A DNA stretch of 64,000 bases from Tachypleus tridentatus (GCF_004210375.1 NC_134834.1:137363009-137427008), one strand, 5' to 3'. Counted from the first letter of the stretch, positions 48,315 through 61,001 are shown. Notes: a model not told the origin generated them from the sequence alone. A program made the numbers and translations.

Positions 48315-49260
48315 CTAACACTTAATATTTCATGTGTCCTCCTTTTGTTTTGATAACTGCAGAGTGTCTTTCAGTCATTGTTGCAACATATTTAATCAAA
48401 AGTATCTTTTGGAATTTTAATTCAAATGTCTCCAGTACATTCCCATAAAGTTTCTTTGGAAGTAACTTTAATTTGTCAAGTTTTTGATCTATCAAATCCC
48501 AGATCTGCTCCATATAGTTGAGATAGGAACTCTGTGGTGGCAGTTGTATCATTTGAATGACTCCAACAGCTTTTTTACTTAGCTAAGTAATTTCTGCATA
48601 GGTTGGATGAGTGTTTGGGATCATTATCTTCTTAGTAATGGAATCATTTACCAATAATATGCAAACCAATGGATATACCAAGACATATCTCTACTTGTGC
48701 TGGTCTTTTATTCCATCTATTTTGTAAATATTTTCTATCACTTCAGCAAAAAACACCCCAAAACCATCACACTGCCTCTCGCATGTTTCATGGTAGGTTC
48801 TACGCATTGAGTTAAGTATCTTTCACATTTCTTATGCCAGTTGTACAACCTAAATTTTTCACCAAATATGTCAAACTTGGACTCATCTGTCCATAACTCT
48901 TTTTCCCCATCATCAGCAGTTCAGTTTCTGTACTTTTTAGCTAATTTTATTCTCTTGGCAATATTTAGAGATCAAAGTACAGTTTTTAACTGCTACTTTA
49001 CCATATTTTCCGTAATCATTGAGTCATCTTGATAATGTTGATCTAGACACTTTTATGCTATTTGTTACATGGTTGTTTATCTCATGCTTGAGATCAGTGG
49101 CAGTCTTCCTTCTGTCCTGAAGACTACTTAAAGATAGATACTTAACATCAGTATCATTGAGATTAGGTATTCTGCTTCTTCCTTTCCTATTTTCTAACTT
49201 ACCTGTCTGGGTCTCACAATCTGGGGTGTACTTGACAGTGTTTGGGGAGTATTGCAGGTT
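48315..49260 (-). mobile_element. Old Tc1/mariner transposase relic
   Basis: On the minus strand, pieces of a transposase follow in order: a HTH-like segment with SLQDRRKTATDLKHEIN (about 49125), WTDESKF-like text at about 48890, GSVMVLGCF-like text near 48770, and near the C-terminus an uninterrupted 76-codon stretch (48552-48322) with NYMEQIWDLIDQKLDKL and VIKTKGGHMKY. The DDE residues are partly lost. Located in the last intron of the PAK relic, opposite in orientation. Terminal repeats not recognised. Confidence 0.8.
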
Positions 49261-49839
49261 TAAATAAATTTATCTGGGAATCCAGTCAACATCACTCTCT
49301 GCAAACTCTCTGCTCTACTGAAAATTCTTTATACTTCTTAGGGCCATGACATGACAACAGAGTTTAATATATAGTGTTAAACACTGTTTCTACTAAGGTT
49401 TATTTGTAGATTGTACCATGACAGTTATTTCAGGTCCTAAATTTGATCAGTACATTATTTTAAGCAGCAGCATTATAACTTGCACTTTGTTCAAGTATAT
49501 GGAAATTCTAAAAGAAAGTATTCTCACCCTGATTCATTCATTTGTCAACAGGGATCACTGAAGCATTACATTAGTGTTGAAATTTACTGTTAGTAATTGC
49601 ATGGAAGAATTAGCCCAATAAAATTGAAAGAATGGCAAAATATTCTCATGTGCTAGCATTTTTACACAATACTGTATACAGAGACTAATTTAACAAATTG
49701 TGTATGACTAAGCACTCTTGTTAAACATGTTTTTTATCTCTTGCACAGCATCCTTTCACAGAACTAGCAGATCAATGAAAATTTACAACACCTTATACGT
49801 ATAACCAAAGATGCAGTCAGAAGTTATTAATTGTTTGAA

Positions 49840-50404
49840 ATCCAAGTATCCCCAAATACATGTTGAAATGAGTTGCAAGAATCAGTTTGAAAGCCAGCAT
49901 CATTCTGGAACAAGAAGATTAACAGTTTGTGTTTGCCAGATTTCCCAAAGAATATTAGTATACTGGATATACAATAAGTCAATAGATGGAAATAAACATT
50001 TATTGTGTTGTTAAAATATTATACCACCAACAAAGTGAAACTGCATTAATAACAAATATTTTTCTATTTGTGACATGTATTAAGTGCAACGGCACAAACA
50101 GTTTTTCCTATTTTGTTTATAAAGTGTACCATCATTTCCCATAATTCAGTTTCACAGATTTTGAAAATAATATTCGTTTCTTTTCTACAATGTAAGGATA
50201 TTTTTACAAATTGGGAAGAAACAAAACCCTTACTTAGAACAAATTATTTTATTTACAACTATGAACATTTTTTATTATTATATTTGTTAACAAAAATACA
50301 AACAAACTGAAAGAAATGGAAGATCACTAATGTGAGGTAAATATGTATCCTCACTCATCCTAATTATTTGAGTCCCAAAACTGTGTGTTATGGTCTTATA
50401 TATT
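49840..50404. other. No gene recognised (downstream of PAK relic)
   Basis: Probably the former 3' untranslated region and flank of the kinase gene; an open frame at 49811-50014 continues past the stop of exon D and resembles nothing known. Confidence 0.4.
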
Positions 50405-50407
50405 GCG

Positions 50408-50683
50408 AGACTTGGCATGGCCAGGTAATCAATTATGATGCTGAACTTACAATCTGCAGGTCTCAGATTCTAATCCTTGTCCAGCCAAATATTCTTGCCC
50501 TTTCATCCATGGGGGCTTTTTAAATTAAGATCAGTCTCACTATTCTTTGGTAAAAGAGTAGCCAAAAAGTTGATGGTGGGTGGTGATGACTAGTTATACT
50601 CCTTCTAGTCTTTCACTGCTAAATTAGGGATGGCTAGCACATATATCCCTCTTGGAACTTTGCATGAAATTTTCACAAAAATA
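50408..50683 (+). mobile_element. Diverged SINE family A
   Basis: CTTGGCATGGCCAGG head, CTCAGATTCTAATCCTTGTC decayed B-box, ATTCTTTGGTAAAAGAGTAG and GTGATGACTAGTTATACTCC body, ending TTTGCATGAAATTTT. Older than most other copies, judging by divergence. Confidence 0.9.
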
Positions 50684-50689
50684 GACTTG

Positions 50690-50990
50690 TGTATTGCATC
50701 TGGAGCATTTCATTTCAATGACCATCAATAATCAGCTATCATGCTGATGTTACCCCTTCCCTGATACTTTCTATCCATTTCCTTGATGTCTTGACAAAAT
50801 CTTTCCCTTATTAATGATTTTGTAAGAGATTTGGGCCTTTCAAAGGATTCTTCAGGGATTTGGTGATCTAGATGTTGTGGTAAGAATGTGCTTTCTTCAA
50901 GGACATCATATTACTGGTACAGAAACCATGAGAAATAGTTTATACCATACCTTTTCCAAGAAGGTTCAATGGTTTCTGGCAACAATATTG
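50690..50990 (-). pseudogene. Repeat-borne protein, C-terminal piece (inverted relative to its N-terminal part)
   Basis: Minus-strand frame reads LIRERFCQDIKEMDRKYQG then ISMIADY, resembling GERFHQDI..ERRYQG...MMxDYxW, near the C-terminus of a protein family that occurs in many scattered copies in arthropod genomes and is probably transposon-derived. Function unknown to me. A stop lies at the place of the usual Trp. Its upstream part is expected on the same strand at higher coordinates, but what follows at 51055 is on the plus strand. Confidence 0.65.
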
Positions 50991-51054
50991 CTGAATTAAT
51001 ACCAGTACTAGAAGCTGCAGTCTGTGAACCAAGAGATTGATGATTATTCTATGA

Positions 51055-51540
51055 TTCCTCCAAAAGAGGTTTAAAAGGTCTTTTCCTTCATGATGGTAAC
51101 ATATATGCATCTATTCCTATTGCTCATTTGGTTCACTTGAAGAAAATGTACAAAAATCTCAAACTTCTTAATGAGATAAAATACATAGAAGATGGCTGGT
51201 TATTTTGTGGAGACTTAAGTCTTTTGAATATTGGTGGATAAACAACTGAGTAAGACAAAGTTTCTACACTTTCTTTTGTGTGAAATGGAACAGCAGAACA
51301 CAAAATCAGCAACTGGATAAGGAAGTAATGAGCATGCAGAGTCAGCCTGATAACAGGATGAAAAACATTAAACCTGAAAGTACTGTTAGCTCCACTTCAC
51401 TTAAAATTGAACTTGATGGAGCAGCTTGTAAAGGCCTTAGACAAAGAGTGACTGCTTCATGTATCTATATGGGCAATTTTCAGCTTTTTAAGAAGCAAAA
51501 CTCAAAGAAAGAATTTTGATTGGCCTCAGATTAGGAAACT
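51055..51540 (+). pseudogene. Repeat-borne protein, central piece
   Basis: Plus-strand frame reads KRGLKGLFLHDGNIYASIPI then AHLVHLKKMYKNLK, EIKYIEDGWLFCGDL, and at 51281 a KWNSRTQNQQLDKEV stretch, matching in order the part of the same family that reads LKAVLLHNGNxxPSIPVAHSV, ALKYxEYxWxxxGDxK and CLWDSR. At least two stops. It lies tail-to-tail with the C-terminal piece, so the locus has been rearranged by an inversion. Confidence 0.65.
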
Positions 51541-54500
51541 TACTTCAGATGAACAAACTTCTAGGAAATAACAAGGACCCAAATTACAATAATATTTTCA
51601 ATAAATACAAGGGGTTGGGTTGTAATATGAGCTTTAAAGTTCATTTCTTACACTAACATACTGACTATTTCCCTAAAAATCTCAGTACCTTCAGAAGAGA
51701 ATAAGTGGAAATGTTTCATCAACAAACATAATAATAAAAACTGTTAACTGTTTTAAGTGAACTAATAATCTGATCTAAGTAAGAGTTCTTTCTTGATTTG
51801 TATTAAAAAAAAAAAAGACAAAAAATTGTGAACAATTTCTGGAAATTTTGTCTTTTCCACAAAGTGAAATTTGTACGAGTTTAAATTTGGAGGTCTTTGT
51901 TATGGTTATTAACATGAGTTGTCTACTGAATTCCATATACATGTATGTATGTATATAATGTATTATACCATAATAAAATTGAATAAATTAGAAGAGAAAG
52001 TGAGTTATTTTAAATTACATTATTCTGTACATATTTGCATTGTTGTACTGTGTGTGTGTGTGTGTATTGTTACATTAATTGTTAATAGATGTATAATCAC
52101 CACTATCAAACAATAATGAATTATTTCATTACTGTTATCTGTTGAGGTTGTCAATTTATTATCATTAAGAATAATGTCTGTGGTAATAGCACCCAAATGC
52201 ATTAGATATCCCATGTATCAAACATATTCAAATGCTGATGTCAGTCTAGTCAGCCATGATGGATAATAAAAAAAAAAAAAAAAAAAAAATCAAATATCAA
52301 GTTGAGTATTTATACCCACAATGTTTCAGCTTCTACTGCCTTTAATTGTCTATAGCCATTTGCAGGAAGACAGTTACCCTTAAATACCTTAAAGTAGAAA
52401 CAAAATGAAATGAAAGCACCCTAAATAATAAAACTCTCAACCTCCACCCTTACAACAAATATATTAAATAGATGAAATTGTAAAGTATTAAATAGTACTA
52501 TTATACCCTACCATGATGCAAAGCATCAAGGTGCAAAATTTAATTGTAAAATTACAAACCTATTTATTATTTGTTTATTAAATGGTCTCTAGTACTATCC
52601 AATAAATATTTCAATGATACAAATCATTTCCAAAAACGTTCAAGTAAAATAAAATTAGAAATTAAAACTCAAACCCCAAGAACTGTTGTCCATTGCATCT
52701 GATTAAAAAGATATAATAATCTCTGGTCTCATAAAATTCATTATCACTCCGACAACTAAATACACCTTTAAAAGCTTCCTTCACTAATTGTAATAAAACT
52801 TTTGTTCATGCAAGAAAAAAAGCCAAGTATGATAACAACAATTTAGCCTAACTCACTGGTTTGGCAGAGACTATATGAATTTATAAATTCAAAGAAAAAA
52901 CTTATCACAGACTAAAGCATCACAATGTGGCAAATATATATATGTAGTTAGTTTTTTTATAGCATAAGATAATAACTTTGCATTAAATCAAAGTACAATA
53001 TCTTGTGACTATGGGAAATATTCAGTAACAATAAGGTTATAAGATTAGTCAGAACATGTAAAGCTACTATACTGCATGTGCAGAGAGTCAGTTACAAATA
53101 ACTGAAATGAAAGTAAATTCCCTTTCATTTTTCAATTCTAAAAAATGTCCTGAACAACAATTGTGATTAAACAAGCATCAGTCTTCTACATAAAAGCAGA
53201 TTACTAACTATATTTAAAATATTTCTGAAACTTCATCAATGGCTGAAGAACTTTGTTCCTCTATTTGTAAAGACAAGTAAAAATGTTAAAGATGTCTAAT
53301 CATAGCACACAATATTTCACAAGAGGTAGTCTTCAGTGTCTTTCATAGAAATAAAAAACTTGTATAAAGACAACAGGCTCAGAAACTACATCAATCTACC
53401 CTCATCCACAAAATGAAAACTATTTATGAAAATGAAATCACTGATTCAGAAAACCATTGCAGTGAACCTGGGTATATATGTTGGTACCATTAACAAGGTT
53501 GTAAACCAGGATTTGAAACTAACAGATGCACACAAGCTGTCATCTACTTCTTGATAGTGATAGATGTTTACAAACGATGAAGAAGTATGTTTAACCACAT
53601 TCTTGCCAAGTCTCCAATGAAGCATAAATGAGTTTTTGTGCTTGTGGTTGACTTAAGCATGTGCCAGTTTAAGGAATATTGCACAAGATGGGTAGGACAA
53701 CAATGACTTGACTTTGAAGCAAGATTTCATCACTGCTGAACCATTGTTAACAAGAAGTGAGAAGCAAGTGAAATGTGATTTCCAAGGTAGATTGTCTTCA
53801 CTAACATCATGTCAAAATATTTATTTATTTTAGGTCTTCCATACAGTTTAAAGCATTGCTTGTGTATTATACAATTAAAACAAAGAAAAAAATTAGAAAG
53901 GTACAAGTAAATGTTTAAAACTCTGGCCACAATTAAGATAATATATTCACTAAAATATAACATTTTTTCTTACTGTGTCAAAAAAGCATGTAAGTTCAAA
54001 AAGTCTTAATATAAAATTTATATTGTGTCCATTCTCAATTTGCCCCTAAACAAGAAAGGTCCACCTCTTGAAAGCACTCAAGTTATAGGGTTTTTATCAT
54101 GTTTTTATTATGAGATAGAAAAAAAAAGATAAAGGAAAAACCTAAAATCCTCACCCTGTTTTAATACCAGTGATTCAAATTTCATGTTATATTTCACAAT
54201 GCAAGTATAAATAATTTATATATATACTTGAGCAATTTTCCTGTAGTATACAAAGTTCTAAAAATGTTAAATAAAATGTTATTACTAATGTATTTCTTAA
54301 AAACCTCTATACTTAATAAAACTACAAATGAAGGAATATTTAACTACTAATGTTATTTTCTTAGTGCACAGTGACAGAATGGACTATCTGCACTCTGTTT
54401 ACCATGGTATTCTGAAAAGTCACAGCTAACCCATCAGGAAATAATTACAAATGAAAGAACACTCCAGGTTTTAATTCTACACTTTATTTGGCAATAATAG

Positions 54501-54545
54501 AGACAAAAGTATAGATAAAGTTGTATCTTAAAACCGATGCACCCA
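51541..54545. other. No gene recognised; poly(A) and (TG)n runs
   Basis: Includes a (TG)n run at about 52049-52065 and a poly(A) run at about 52267-52288. The sequence at 52320-52370 (ATGTTTCAGCTTCTAC...TTTGCAGG) vaguely resembles the Penelope-type terminal motif. No coding text recognised. Confidence 0.45.
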
Positions 54546-54549
54546 TGAT

Positions 54550-54670
54550 TTGAGATCCCCCTTTGGGACAGCAGTAAGTTATGGATTTACAATGCTAAAA
54601 GCAGGGGTTTGATTCCCCTTGGTGGACACAGTAGATAGCCTGATGTGGCTTTGCTATGAGAAAAACACAC
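54550..54670 (+). mobile_element. SINE family B variant
   Basis: GGGACAGCAGTAAGTTATGG head, GGGTTTGATTCCCCTTGG B-box, GTAGATAGCCTGATGTGGCT and TTTGCTATGAGAAAAACAC tail. The tail matches the fragment at 5047-5097, defining a sub-family with TGTGGCTTTGCTATGAG in place of TGTAGCTTTGTGC. Confidence 0.8.
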
Positions 54671-55634
54671 AAATGCACCCATGGTTTAACAAATACTTTT
54701 GTTGAAAGTTTGACTGTGTTCAAAGTTTATCCTATTCCATTAATAAATATGATTAACAAAAGAAAGAAACTATTAAGTTATTCATTAAACTTGTATGTCT
54801 GCAGGTGCAACCTACATAAAAAATTAGTTTTATGGAAAAGAAATATAGTTTCTTTAATAGTCTAAATTTTCTTGCTATTTTTTACCTCTTTAAGCATATT
54901 CAGTAAGTGAGTAAAAGAAAGAATTTTAAAAATGGATCAATAACCTAAGTTTACCTGCCTTTCAAACAATATTCTATTGTTTTCTAACTTTCAAAATGGG
55001 GAATGGTTACTTGCCAGTCTGTAATCAGTAGATCAATCTACAAGAGAGAATCCCAAATAAATTTTACTTTCATATAGCTGCAAAGGATATGTCAAAACAA
55101 CAATGTGTTTTTTCTTTTTACTAAACTCATGTTAAAAGTGTTTATTATAAATGAAATAATAAGTCAGTCTGTCCTCATGTATGTGAAAAGAACCACACTG
55201 AAACTAAATAAAGAAAACTTACCTTTATCTAGTTGTTACAGTCTTAAATAAAAATCCATATTTGGACCTTAAAGTTTAGATAATTTTAAAGAACAAGAAC
55301 TATACGTAACTGTTTCTTATAGTCTCAGGTAGGTTTATATAGCCTTATATGTATCTGGTCCTTTCAGTCTTAGATATGTAACAAGAGAACAATATAATCC
55401 ATATCTACTTTTTAGTCATAGAAAATTTACATAAAAATAAATTAATCTGTATTTGGATCTTACCATTTTAGATAATATACAATGAACATAAAGAAAAATA
55501 TGCATTTTGCATTGTTAGACTCAAGCACTTATTTGAGTAGAGCTTCAAAAGATGAAAATAAGGGAAAATAAAAATAAAAAACTTTTTTACCATTTAGTAT
55601 GGAAAATGTAAACACTATGAAATTAGCCTAAATA

Positions 55635-56829
55635 CTAGCTGGTCAAAAGTTTAAGACCCTACTGAAACGAAATGTTAATCAGTAAACACGTAACAAAATT
55701 TAGTCATTTGCGTTCAAGCATTAGTGTTGTCAACATCTCCCACTGACATCTCCTGTGTTACATTGGGTAAAAACATAGCAAAGGCTAAAAAGTTGACAGT
55801 TTGAACATGGCAGAATTGTCAAGCTGCAAAGGCAAGGTCTCCCTCAACGTGCCATTGCTGGTGAGATTGGGTGTAGTAAAACTGCTGTTGCAAATTTCTT
55901 AAGAGACCCAGAGGGATACAGAACGACAATTTCAAGTGGTTGGCCCAAGAAACTTTCACCAGCATTGAGCAGGAGAATTTGAAGGGTTGTCCGGCAGGAC
56001 ACCAGCCAATCGTCGAACCAGATTAAGGCCCTTACAGATGCAGAATGCAATTCAAGAACAATAAGACGGCATCTACCAGAGAAAGGCTTTAAAAACTATA
56101 AATGTCTTCAAAGGCCACGCCTCCTTCCACACCACAAAACAGCTCAGTTAAACTTTGCTGAGAAGCACCAAACATGGGACGTAGAAAAGTGGACAAAGGT
56201 TTTGTTCTCTGATGAGAAAAAATTTAACCTGGTTCGTCCAGATGGCTTCCAACATTACTGGCACAATAAGAATATCCCACCAGAGATATTTTCTACACAA
56301 CACAGTGGAGGAGGTTCCATCATGATCTGGGGTGCTTTCTCCTTCCATGGAACAATGGAGCTTCAGGTTATACAGGGGCGTCAAACAGCAGCTGGCTACA
56401 TTTGCATGTTGGAGAGAGCATCCTTATTGACTGAAGGCCCTCGCTTGTGTGGAAATGACTGGATCTTTCAGCAGGACAATGCTGCAATCCACAATTATCA
56501 GAGGACAAAGGACTTTTTCATGGCCAAATAACGTGACTCTTTTGGACCAATCAACGTGTTTGCTCGAACTGAACCCCACTGAAAATGTTTGGGGGTGGAT
56601 GGCAAGAGACGTCTATAGAAATGGATGTCAATTCCAAACAGTGCATGATCTTTGTGAAGCCATCTTCACCACTTGGAGTACCATTCCAGCCAACCTTCTG
56701 TAAACACTTATATCGACCATGCCAAAGCGAATGTTTGAAGTTATTCACAATGACGGCCGTGCAACTCACTACTGAGACCTCTTGTTTAGGACTTCTTTTT
56801 GGTATGGTCTTAAACTTTTGACCAGCTAG
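55635..56829 (+). mobile_element. Tc1-type element within the palindrome, transposase decayed
   Basis: Termini CTAGCTGGTCAAAAGTTTAA and its complement with TA on both sides. Transposase pieces in several frames: DPEGYRTTISSGWPKKLS (about 55905), [16 protein letters not shown] (about 56200; first Asp), [18 protein letters not shown] (about 56310), [11 protein letters not shown] (about 56462; second Asp), a stop and frameshift at about 56530, and LNPTENVWGWMARDVY (about 56570; Glu). The 109-codon frame at 56202-56531 is the best-kept part. Family transposases are about 340 residues; this copy needs several corrections and is inactive. Confidence 0.93.
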
Positions 56830-56856
56830 TATTTAGGATAATTTCATAGTGTTCAC

Positions 56857-56976
56857 ATTTTCCATATTAAATGCTAAAAAAGTTTTTTATTTTTATTTTC
56901 TCTTTTCTTATTTTCATTTTCCATATTAAATGCTAAAAGAGTTTTTTATTTTTATTTTCCCTTTTCTTATTTTCAT
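56857..56976. repeat. 59-bp tandem duplication in the right palindrome arm
   Basis: The block starting TTTCCATATTAAATGCTAAA occurs twice with a 59-bp period; only one copy exists in the left arm. It makes the right arm longer and arose after the palindrome formed. Confidence 0.9.
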
Positions 56977-57104
56977 CTTTTGAAGCTCTACTCAAATAAG
57001 TGGTCAAGTCTAACAACGCAAAATGAATATTTTTTCTTTATGTTCATTGGCCTTAAGATTTTGGCCAGCAGTGTACATGAATAAAAAATATATCTTGTTC
57101 ATAT

Positions 57105-57590
57105 TTTCTTAACAGTTTGGGACAAGGAGGGTCCTAATAGTCTGTCTTGGTTTTCCATCCTTTCAACTAAACTAAAACTATTAATACATACATTTTAAAA
57201 AAATATTTTAAAAGCAACCCTTATCATTCATATACTTATCAAAATTTCTCTCAAACTCCTCAAAATATACTGCCTCCACTACATCTGAAAGCAACCCACT
57301 TCAATTAAGTCCAACCACCCTATTAAAAAAATAATAGCTTGAGATGACTCCTACTCTGACAAAATTTATACTTGTCACCTAGTCGTACTATTCTCAGTGT
57401 TAAATATGATAAAAGATGATGCAACAATACTGTCAATTCTCTTTACAATATTTAACTGCAATCAGACTACCACAACTCTTCATTTTTGAAGAGAAAACAA
57501 TTTGAGAGAGTAACCTTTCCTCACAATCCCTCTATACCAGGTACCATTAAAGAATGTTAGTCACTGTTACATGCTTGAAAATATTTCAAA
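57105..57590 (-). mobile_element. CR1/jockey-like LINE 3' fragment, minus strand
   Basis: Reverse reading near 57415-57230 gives LTLRIVRLGDKYK, SHLKLLFF and ILISIxMI-like text in alternating frames, corresponding to the C-terminal segment seen in copies A and C (FFxxRVxxxWNxLPxDVV, FKxxLDKxLN). Heavily decayed. Confidence 0.6.
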
Positions 57591-58430
57591 TTATAGAACA
57601 TAAAAAACTAGCCAATAAAAATCAGCAATATTTCTGGTACAGAATGTTAGATAATTTAGAATTATACATTTTATGTATAATTTTTTCATTCTATGTCTAT
57701 TGATTAGATGCAACTCTCCTATGGTTAGGTACATTGCACTTAGAATAAAGTTTAGACAAAAATAATTTTGAAACTTCTGAATTATTTTCTACAGATTGTC
57801 TTATTCAAATAAACTATATTATTTTTATATGCAATATCTGTATGAATTTTAAAGATTTAAAATTTTGAAATGGTTTCAATGCTTTTAAAATTTATTCCCT
57901 CCATTTCATCTTTTAATTAAAAGCCCCTTGCATCTTATATTTTTTTTAAATTTGCATATAAAGTTTTTATCTTTGTTTTGATTTAAAAAAACAAGTATAT
58001 AGTTTTACTGTCTTTACAATAACTACCATACAATAAATTTTTATCATGTCATAATTATAACCAGGCTGACCTTTTTAAACTTTTATAGAGCATAAGTCTT
58101 TTAAAAACCAACAAGAAATGATTATAGTTCAGAGCTTCAAATTATAGGGGGTCAGAGAACCCATAAAAAGTGTCTGCTAGGTAGCCCATATGGGTCCTTA
58201 AAATCAAAACAGCTATTAAAAGTTTGACTCTGCATGAACTGATATAAGTGTTTCTTAACCAAGCAGAACTTATGACCAATTATGAAAGGACCTTCCCAAA
58301 TTTTCAAACTCTCTTCAGTCACATATAATCAACAAATGTTGCCACTTTGAACTGGTATGTACTTTTACAGTATATATTAGTGATGATGTACAATTTGCAG
58401 GTAGAGTTTGAAGGTAGGAAAATATCCTAA
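57591..58430. other. No gene recognised
   Basis: AT-rich interval; nothing identifiable on either strand. Confidence 0.45.
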
Positions 58431-58439
58431 TTAAAGTAG

Positions 58440-58860
58440 AGCCAACAAAAAGAAAAGGGTAAACTGTGGGAAATGCTAACACTAACTTTCAGAAAGTTAG
58501 AAAGAATACTCTTAGGCTAAACGTAGTGGATTTATTTGTAATGAGCCCACTCTACTGAACAACAGATTTTTGCATACAAGGAATTATTGGAAGGAAAGGA
58601 AAACAAGAGAGTCAGTGAAGGATGAGGAGATTACAGTTACAGGTTATTCCTTGGTAGGATTGTCTGTGGGGTAAATAGTGAGAAAAGAATCATATTATGA
58701 TACCCAAGGGCACAAATGGAGGATATAACTAACAGAGCAGGCTAGCAGAGATGCATCTGGGGAAGTAATGAGGTAGTGAAAAGTAAGTTAGTGGAGCTAA
58801 TTAACAAGGAAAAGAGGTTGATAAAGGTATTTAAAGAAAAAGGCCATGGGCATTATTTAC
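58440..58860 (+). mobile_element. Possible CR1-like LINE 5' fragment
   Basis: Weak text such as DEEITVTGYSLVGL near 58625-58665 resembles the endonuclease start of CR1-type elements (DEEI.I.GY.L.R.DR). Similar A/G-rich composition to copies A-C. Low certainty. Confidence 0.35.
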
Positions 58861-59649
58861 TGCATGTCACAAGGTTTTCACTGACTTATACTGAAAATAT
58901 AATTAAACTATTTTTTGTGTATATTCTCTAAATTAGTATAATATAAAATCATAGCTAATAATCCATATTTTAATAATATACAAGTTTTAAGTTTTTAATT
59001 TTATAAGGCAATATTTAAAAATTCTAGAATTCAACTTAGTGTTAGGAATGCGACATTTTTCTTTATGTATCCCCTCTTCTATCATTTATTCACCACCCTT
59101 CCAGTAACAACAAAATTTAATGTAAATTTTCTCACTATCAAACCACTCTTGCCACACCCACCTATCACATTCTCTCTTTGAAAATTTGTTAATAGTTTTT
59201 TTTAAGTTTAATAATATAATATTTATAACAAATAGAAAGCCAGGATGTGCATCTATCAAATGATGTATTATATCACATTATTTTCTGAGAAGAAAACTCA
59301 ATTTTCTTTTACTACAAGTTTTGTTCTCTGTGGGTAACATGTTGACTAGTTTGGATGAATTTATAATTGCTCTTATTCTTACTGCAAAATTAGAGAAGCA
59401 GAAAATCTGTGATAGTTATGGTACATTATCTGCTTTTTCCATGTTATTATTTTGTGTTATTTGTGCAGTACTAACATTAGTATAATAACATAGTTACTTG
59501 TCATAAACAACCACAAACAGTTATAAAAAATAATGACCTGTGAATGTATTTTAAATTTTGTTTTTCATGTGTATTCTTTATTATTATAAAAGAAATAGGA
59601 ATCTTTTTAAGATAGATCAGGTAAAAACATATTAATAATAATGTTTCAT

Positions 59650-59990
59650 GAGACATGAGGACGAAAGGTTTTTTGAAATTGCACAAGTTGGTTTTCTTCA
59701 CCAATTGGTAAAGGAACCTACTAAAAATGCTATTATAGATTTATTGATTTCTAATACAGAAATGGTTGAGTAGGTGTAAATTGGGGAATATCTGGGTACA
59801 AGTGGTCATTGCTGTATTAGATTTAAAGTTTTGCTTTCTATGGAGAAAAAAAATAATGTTACAAAAAGCAAATTATGAATAGAATTGAACAGTCCAGTTA
59901 TTTGAAGACACTGAGCAGATGTGGAAAATTGTTAAAGATAAATTTTTAAATATTCTAGATAATATTCAATATTTCAGTTTAAGGGAAAAC
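59650..59990 (+). mobile_element. CR1/jockey-like LINE endonuclease fragment
   Basis: VGFLHQLVKEPTKNAIIDLL then ISNTEMVE at 59690-59770 matches FLETIQDSFLYELV...LLLTSNIKITERV of copy A. Followed by GTSGHCCIRF-like text (compare the family's SDHxxIRF). Truncated at both ends. Confidence 0.7.
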
Positions 59991-60720
59991 ATTAATAACT
60001 GAAAACATGGAGTTAGATTAAACTTTATAATTTCCTTTGTAAATATAAATTTTAATTGCAAAATTTTAAGTGTTTATCTTAAACTGTTATATAAATCACC
60101 TTGATAGAAATAAGGACAGTTTTTGAAAGCACTTAAAGTGTTATATAGACTTTTTAGTTAAATTTACTAGTAACTACATGTAAATTAAACCGTCAAAGTA
60201 ATATATTTATCACTAGTACTAGTAAAGGTCTAGTTCTGACCCTACAAAATCTTCAGTCTGTATCTGTTCCGAGTAACATTTTCTCAAAGTATGGATCTAT
60301 AACATTTAACATAATTTGAAATATTCTTGACCTATTTTTGAAAAACGTTTAACATAAGCACTACGTCTAGTAAAATTTGAACACCGCTAATCTTTGTGGA
60401 ATATCACATACTAAATTTGGCATGTTTTTTTAAATATAATTTACAACAATGGAAATTAAGCTTTATATAAGACTTTTTAACAATAAGTGTAATCTCTTAA
60501 TTTATTAAATATGAGTGAAGTATTTACAGGCTGAGTAATAAATGCAAAAGATTCCAAAATGCACTGTATTCTGACACAAACAACTATATTACGTACCTAA
60601 CTATTACGATATACCAATTTTTCAAACGGTAAAGTTCTAGTTATGACTGAATTATGTCGCTAACTTCTTCATGTGAAATATGCAATTGTTACTGACTTGA
60701 CTTTCCTCTAGATTTTGTGG
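59991..60720. other. No gene recognised
   Basis: AT-rich flank of the following SINE; no structure seen. Confidence 0.45.
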
Positions 60721-60988
60721 TTTGTTTTGGAATTTCGCACAAAGCTACTTGAGGGCTATCTGTGTTAGCCGTCCCTAATTTAGCAGTGTAAGACTAGAGG
60801 GAAGGCAGCTAGTCATCACCACTCACCGCCACCTCTTGGGCTACTCTTTTACCAACGAATAGTGGGATTGACCGTCACATTATACACCCCCACGGCTGGG
60901 AGGGCGAGCATGTTTAGCGCGACGCGGGCGCGAACACGCGACCCTCGGATTACAAGTCGCACGCCTTACGCGCTTGGCCATGCCAGGC
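60721..60988 (-). mobile_element. SINE family A, minus strand, with exact target-site duplication
   Basis: Full-length minus-strand copy between perfect 13-bp direct repeats CTAGATTTTGTGG at 60708-60720 and 60989-61001. Little diverged from the copies at 9686 and 18682, suggesting recent activity of the family. The open frame at 60880-61068 on the minus strand is made of its tRNA-like head and is not a gene. Confidence 0.97.
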
Positions 60989-61001
60989 CTAGATTTTGTG
61001 G

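Larger units (their letters stand above)
55483..57060. mobile_element. Long palindrome (foldback MITE) hosting a Tc1 insertion
   Basis: The left arm (about 55483-55634) and right arm (56830-57060) are inverted copies: AATGAACATAAAGAAAAATA with its complement near 57025-57045; CTCAAGCACTTATTTGAGTA; GAGCTTCAAAAGATGAAAAT; and CACTATGAAATTAGCC. The right outer end reads CCTTAAGATTTTGGCCAGCA then gtgta, a Tc1/mariner-type end. Joining the arms without the Tc1 gives a near-perfect palindrome centred on TA. Confidence 0.85.
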
